A stretch of 27,710 nt of DNA from Bryobacterales bacterium (GTDB taxonomy: Bacteria; Acidobacteriota; Terriglobia; Bryobacterales; Bryobacteraceae), in the NCBI GenBank assembly GCA_016789785.1, contig JAEUQE010000109.1, positions 1 to 27,710 on the forward strand, given 5' to 3'. Below, piece after piece: positions 24,647 to 27,710 of this stretch. Each line of letters starts with the position of its first letter. Positions within the stretch are counted from its first letter, which is position 1. The notes beneath the pieces were generated by a model. The model was given only the letters and a program-made list of their open reading frames with translations. It was not told where the DNA came from and did not search any database. Made by a program: the position numbers and the translations under genes.

Positions 24647-26002
24647 ATGCAACAACAAGGTCTGCGGAAGACGGCGGGATGGGTACAGTTGTGGGCGCTC
24701 GGCGTGGGCGGTGTGATCTCCGGCAACTATTTCGGCTGGCAGACCGGCTTGTTGACCGGCGGCTTCGGAGGCATGCTGATCGCGACGTTGCTCATCGCGG
24801 TGATGTATGTCTGCCTGGTGTTCTCCATCGCCGAACTATCTGCCGCGCTGCCCAACGCCGGCGGCTTCTACAACTTCACTCGCGAGGCGTTTGGCACGGA
24901 TCGCGCATTCCTGAACGGACTCACCGATGCGATCGAATACGTCACCACGCCCGCAGTGATTGTCGCAGGCATCGCGGGATACATGAAGGCGCTGGTGCCT
25001 GGCACGGAGGATTGGATCTGGTGGGTCGTGTTCTACGTGGCCTTCGTGGCGATCAACGTCGCGGGCGCGGCGTTGACGTTCGGCGTGTCGATGGCAATCA
25101 CGGTGCTCGCCGCGGTGGTGCTTGTTTTCTTCTATGGTGGAGCGGTCACAAGCGGTGCATTCCAATGGAGCAATGCACTCAACATTCCGGCTGATCCGGG
25201 TGCAAGCGCGTTCCTACCCAAAGGTGCGTTTGGCATATTCGCTGCCCTGCCCTATGCTGTATGGTTCTATCTCGCCATCGAGCAACTGCCGCTCTCGTCC
25301 GAAGAAAGCTACGATGTGGAGCGCGACATGCCACGTGCGTTGAAGTGGGGCATGGCCACGTTGCTCGCGTTATCGCTTTGCACGCTGGTCCTGAACTCGG
25401 GTGTCGGCCCGGGTGCGAAGGGTATTGGAGAATCGAACGCTCCGCTCGAAGCCGGATTCCGGGCGGTCTATGGAGCGAACGTCACGTCGACGTTGCTGTC
25501 ACTCATCTCCATCACAGGCCTCATCGCGAGCTTCCACTCGATTGTCTATGCCTATGGAAGACTACTGTTCGCATTGAGCCGCGCCTCCTATCTGCCGCCG
25601 GGCCTCGCGAAACTCGGCAAGCGCCGCACACCGCACGTCGCACTGATCTTCGGAGGCGCCGCGGGTCTTGCGTTGTGCTTCCTGGCGCAGCAGTATTCGA
25701 GAACGGTGGGCGCGGCCCTTCTCAACATGGCGGTGTTCGGCGCCCTGCTATCTTACATTCTGGTGCTCTTGTCGTACTGGAGGTTGAAAGTGGATCGCCC
25801 GCAACTGCGGCGTCCTTATCTGAGCCCGTTGGGAACAGCGGGCGCAGTCACGGGTATCGCGCTGGCGCTCATCTGCCTGGCAGCGACGTTCGCGGTCCCG
25901 TCGTTCCGCCCAGGCGTGATCGGAACCATGGTTTTCATCGCAATCATGCTGGCCTACTACTGGCTGTATCGCCGGCACCATGTGGAGGCGAATGGCGACT
26001 GA
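24647..26002 (+). CDS. APC-family amino acid/amine permease, ethanolamine permease type
   Basis: 451 residues with about 12 hydrophobic segments, inner membrane. The first helix reads ALGVGGVISGNYFGWQTGLL followed by GGFGGMLIATLLIAVMYVCL and FSIAELSAALPNAGGFYNF; IEYVTTPAVIVAGIAGY comes later. These segments match the ethanolamine-permease branch of the APC superfamily better than general amino acid permeases. Predicted to import ethanolamine or a similar small amine, probably by proton symport. The ATG follows the preceding TAG with no gap, and the end overlaps the glutamine synthetase-like gene by 11 bases, so the genes form an operon. Substrate is inferred from family resemblance and from the next gene. 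Confidence 0.88.
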   Translation: MQQQGLRKTAGWVQLWALGVGGVISGNYFGWQTGLLTGGFGGMLIATLLIAVMYVCLVFSIAELSAALPNAGGFYNFTREAFGTDRAFLNGLTDAIEYVTTPAVIVAGIAGYMKALVPGTEDWIWWVVFYVAFVAINVAGAALTFGVSMAITVLAAVVLVFFYGGAVTSGAFQWSNALNIPADPGASAFLPKGAFGIFAALPYAVWFYLAIEQLPLSSEESYDVERDMPRALKWGMATLLALSLCTLVLNSGVGPGAKGIGESNAPLEAGFRAVYGANVTSTLLSLISITGLIASFHSIVYAYGRLLFALSRASYLPPGLAKLGKRRTPHVALIFGGAAGLALCFLAQQYSRTVGAALLNMAVFGALLSYILVLLSYWRLKVDRPQLRRPYLSPLGTAGAVTGIALALICLAATFAVPSFRPGVIGTMVFIAIMLAYYWLYRRHHVEANGD

Positions 26003-27401
26003 ATCGAAAGCGGCAAAGCGGGACTCACGCGGCAACGGGCGCCTTACCGCGCGGCAGCTCGCGCAACAAGTGAAGGCCGGCGCCATCGAAACCGTCATCA
26101 CCGGCTTCACGGATCACTATGGACGTCTGATGGGCAAGCGCTTCGACGCGGAGTTCTTCCTCGATTCCGTGGCATCGCGTGGAACACATGCCTGCGACTA
26201 TCTGTTGACCACGGACATGGAGATGAATCCCACGCCTGGCTATCGTTTCGCCAACTGGGAACTCGGCTATGGCGACTTTCATCTCGTGCCCGACATGAAC
26301 ACGTTGCGGAAGCTCTCCTGGCTTCCCGGCACTGCGTTCGTGCATTGCGATCTGGAGAATGAGAAACAGCATGCACCCGTATCCGTGGCGCCGCGGTCGA
26401 TTCTCAAGGCGCAACTGGAGCGAGCGGCATCCATGGGCTACGAAGCGCTCGGCGCATCGGAGCTTGAGTACTTCGCGTATCGCAATCCCTACCGGCAGGC
26501 CGCACAGATGGGCTACGCCGGCCTGGAACCGCTCAGTTGGTATCTGGAAGATTACAACCTGCTGCAGGGCACGCGCGAGGAGTTCTTCACTGCGCCGGTG
26601 CGGCGTCATCTAAAGGCGTCGGGCATTCCCGTGGAGAATTCGAAGGGCGAATGGGGACTCGGCCAGCACGAAGTCAACGTGCGCTACAGTGGCATCCTTG
26701 AGATGGCTGACAATCACGTGCTGCTGAAGCAATGCGTGAAGGAAGTTGCTGAGCAATGCGGAATCAGCGTAACCTTCATGGCGAAGCCGGCGCAGGGCCA
26801 GGCGGGATCGAGTTGCCACCTGCATCTCAGTCTGCGCAAAGGCGGCAAGAGCGCATTCACCGGTTCATCGAAAGTTGGCCCGGTGCAAGGCTCCGATGTG
26901 TTTCGATGGTTTCTTGGCGGTTGGATGGCGCATGCTCCCGAGTTCATGGTGTTCTATGCGCCAAACATCAATTCGTACAAACGCTACGAGGATCTCTCCT
27001 GGGCGCCGACGCGTCTTGCCTGGAGTCACGACAACCGCACCGCTGGATTCCGAGTGGTGGGACATGGCCAGAGCCTTCGCATCGAATGCCGCATTCCAGG
27101 CGCCGATGCGAATCCGTATCTGGCGTTCGCCGCGTCGCTGGCATCGGGACTTGATGGAATCGCGAAGAAGATCGAGCCTCCGCCAGTGTTTGAAGGCGAC
27201 GTCTACGCGGCGCGCGCATTGCCACGCGCACCCTACACGCTGGAACATGCGGTGGATCTGTTTGAGTCAAGCGAGTTTGTGAAACAAGCGCTGGGCGCCG
27301 ATGTTCATGAGCACTACACGCACTTCTACCGATGCGAGCAGAGGGCATTTGAACAGGCAGTTACGGATTGGGAACGCAAGCGCTATTTTGAAAGGGTCTA
27401 A
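25992..27401 (+). CDS. Glutamine synthetase family enzyme, gamma-glutamyl-amine ligase type (GlnA4/PuuA-like)
   Basis: 469 residues, cytosolic. Active-site set of the family is intact: ASELE (Glu157, Glu159), GQHEVN (Glu227), CHLHLS (His276, His278), INSYKR (Arg331), DNRTAGFR and RIECRIPGADANPYL (363 on). The adenylylation-site region of nitrogen-assimilating GlnA (NLYDLPP) is replaced by ALPRAPYTLEHA, which fits a catabolic homologue that glutamylates an amine rather than ammonia. With the ethanolamine-type permease immediately upstream, the likely substrate is ethanolamine; polyamines or other amines cannot be excluded. ATG 25992 chosen with GGAGG 3 bases upstream (short spacing); ATG 25980 in frame is an alternative. 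Confidence 0.88.
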   Translation: MATESKAAKRDSRGNGRLTARQLAQQVKAGAIETVITGFTDHYGRLMGKRFDAEFFLDSVASRGTHACDYLLTTDMEMNPTPGYRFANWELGYGDFHLVPDMNTLRKLSWLPGTAFVHCDLENEKQHAPVSVAPRSILKAQLERAASMGYEALGASELEYFAYRNPYRQAAQMGYAGLEPLSWYLEDYNLLQGTREEFFTAPVRRHLKASGIPVENSKGEWGLGQHEVNVRYSGILEMADNHVLLKQCVKEVAEQCGISVTFMAKPAQGQAGSSCHLHLSLRKGGKSAFTGSSKVGPVQGSDVFRWFLGGWMAHAPEFMVFYAPNINSYKRYEDLSWAPTRLAWSHDNRTAGFRVVGHGQSLRIECRIPGADANPYLAFAASLASGLDGIAKKIEPPPVFEGDVYAARALPRAPYTLEHAVDLFESSEFVKQALGADVHEHYTHFYRCEQRAFEQAVTDWERKRYFERV

Positions 27402-27413
27402 TCAAGGATCATC

Positions 27414-27710
27414 ATGCGATTGAACGATAAGGTTGCTCTCATCACGGGAGCAGGAAGCGGAATCGGGCGCGAGACCGCGCTGCTCTTTGCGTTCGAGGGT
27501 GCAAAGGTCGTCGCCGTGGATCTGAATCTGGAAGCCGCCGAAGCGGTGGCGGCGGCGATTGAGGCGGCAGGCGGCGACGCGATTGCCGTAAAGGCGGATG
27601 TGTCGAAGGCGGCGGATTGCGAAGCAATGGTGGCCGCCGCCGAGAAGAACTTCGGCAAGCTGAATGTGCTGATGAACAATGCCGGCATCTCGCACGCCGA
27701 TGATGACGAC
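27414..27710 (+). CDS. Short-chain dehydrogenase/reductase, N-terminal fragment
   Basis: The first 99 codons are present before the window ends. Classical SDR Rossmann features: TGAGSGIG (11-18), VDLN with Asp36 at the end of strand 2, which favours NAD over NADP, ADVS (61-64) and NNAG (88-91). The catalytic Ser-Tyr-Lys set would lie beyond the window. AAGGA sits 5 bases before the ATG and the gene starts 12 bases after the glutamine synthetase-like stop. It could oxidise the gamma-glutamylated alcohol or aldehyde made by that enzyme; this is inferred from position only. Confidence 0.88.
   Translation, partial: MRLNDKVALITGAGSGIGRETALLFAFEGAKVVAVDLNLEAAEAVAAAIEAAGGDAIAVKADVSKAADCEAMVAAAEKNFGKLNVLMNNAGISHADDDD

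Overview
The window is a GC-rich bacterial chromosome segment with no rRNA, tRNA, CRISPR array or insertion sequence that I could find. Gene content points to Acidobacteriota, most likely the Solibacter/Bryobacter group: a paired DUF1592 cytochrome-like and DUF1552 Tat-exported protein, many secreted proteins of unknown function, starts with weak Shine-Dalgarno sequences, and an Hsp70 ATPase-only protein. The taxonomic call is inference from gene content. Coding density is very high; the longest gene-free stretch is about 170 bases (6257-6427), so no gap exceeds 300 bases.

Layout. 1-934 (minus): a DUF62 SAM hydrolase followed by the 5' end of a secreted protein that runs off the window. 1009-4182 (plus): a two-ORF reading frame that looks like one lyase-like gene split by a one-base frameshift, translationally coupled to a YegD-like Hsp70 ATPase. 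4179-6256 (minus): a membrane-anchored coiled-coil protein and an ankyrin-repeat protein. 6428-12812 (plus): DUF1592, DUF1552 and a small exported beta-rich protein with overlapping ends, then an exported S9 peptidase fused to a SUMF1-like domain. 12876-15413 (plus): a YitJ-type bifunctional homocysteine methyltransferase/methylenetetrahydrofolate reductase and a Sua5/YrdC threonylcarbamoyl-AMP synthase. 15410-16621 (minus): an exported PQQ-type beta-propeller, divergent from a GAF-GGDEF-EAL cyclic-di-GMP protein (plus). 19652-21772 (minus): acetate kinase and an exported dienelactone hydrolase.

21840 to the window end (plus) is a compact run of five genes with overlaps or gaps of at most 12 bases: a short Omp85-type outer-membrane barrel, an exported protein carrying a full set of protein-kinase-fold motifs, an ethanolamine-permease-type transporter, a GlnA4/PuuA-type glutamine synthetase homologue and a truncated short-chain dehydrogenase. 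The last three suggest uptake and gamma-glutamylation of ethanolamine or a related amine. The first two are the best candidate here for something undescribed: an extracytoplasmic kinase-like enzyme co-translated with its own barrel and linked to an amine-utilisation operon.
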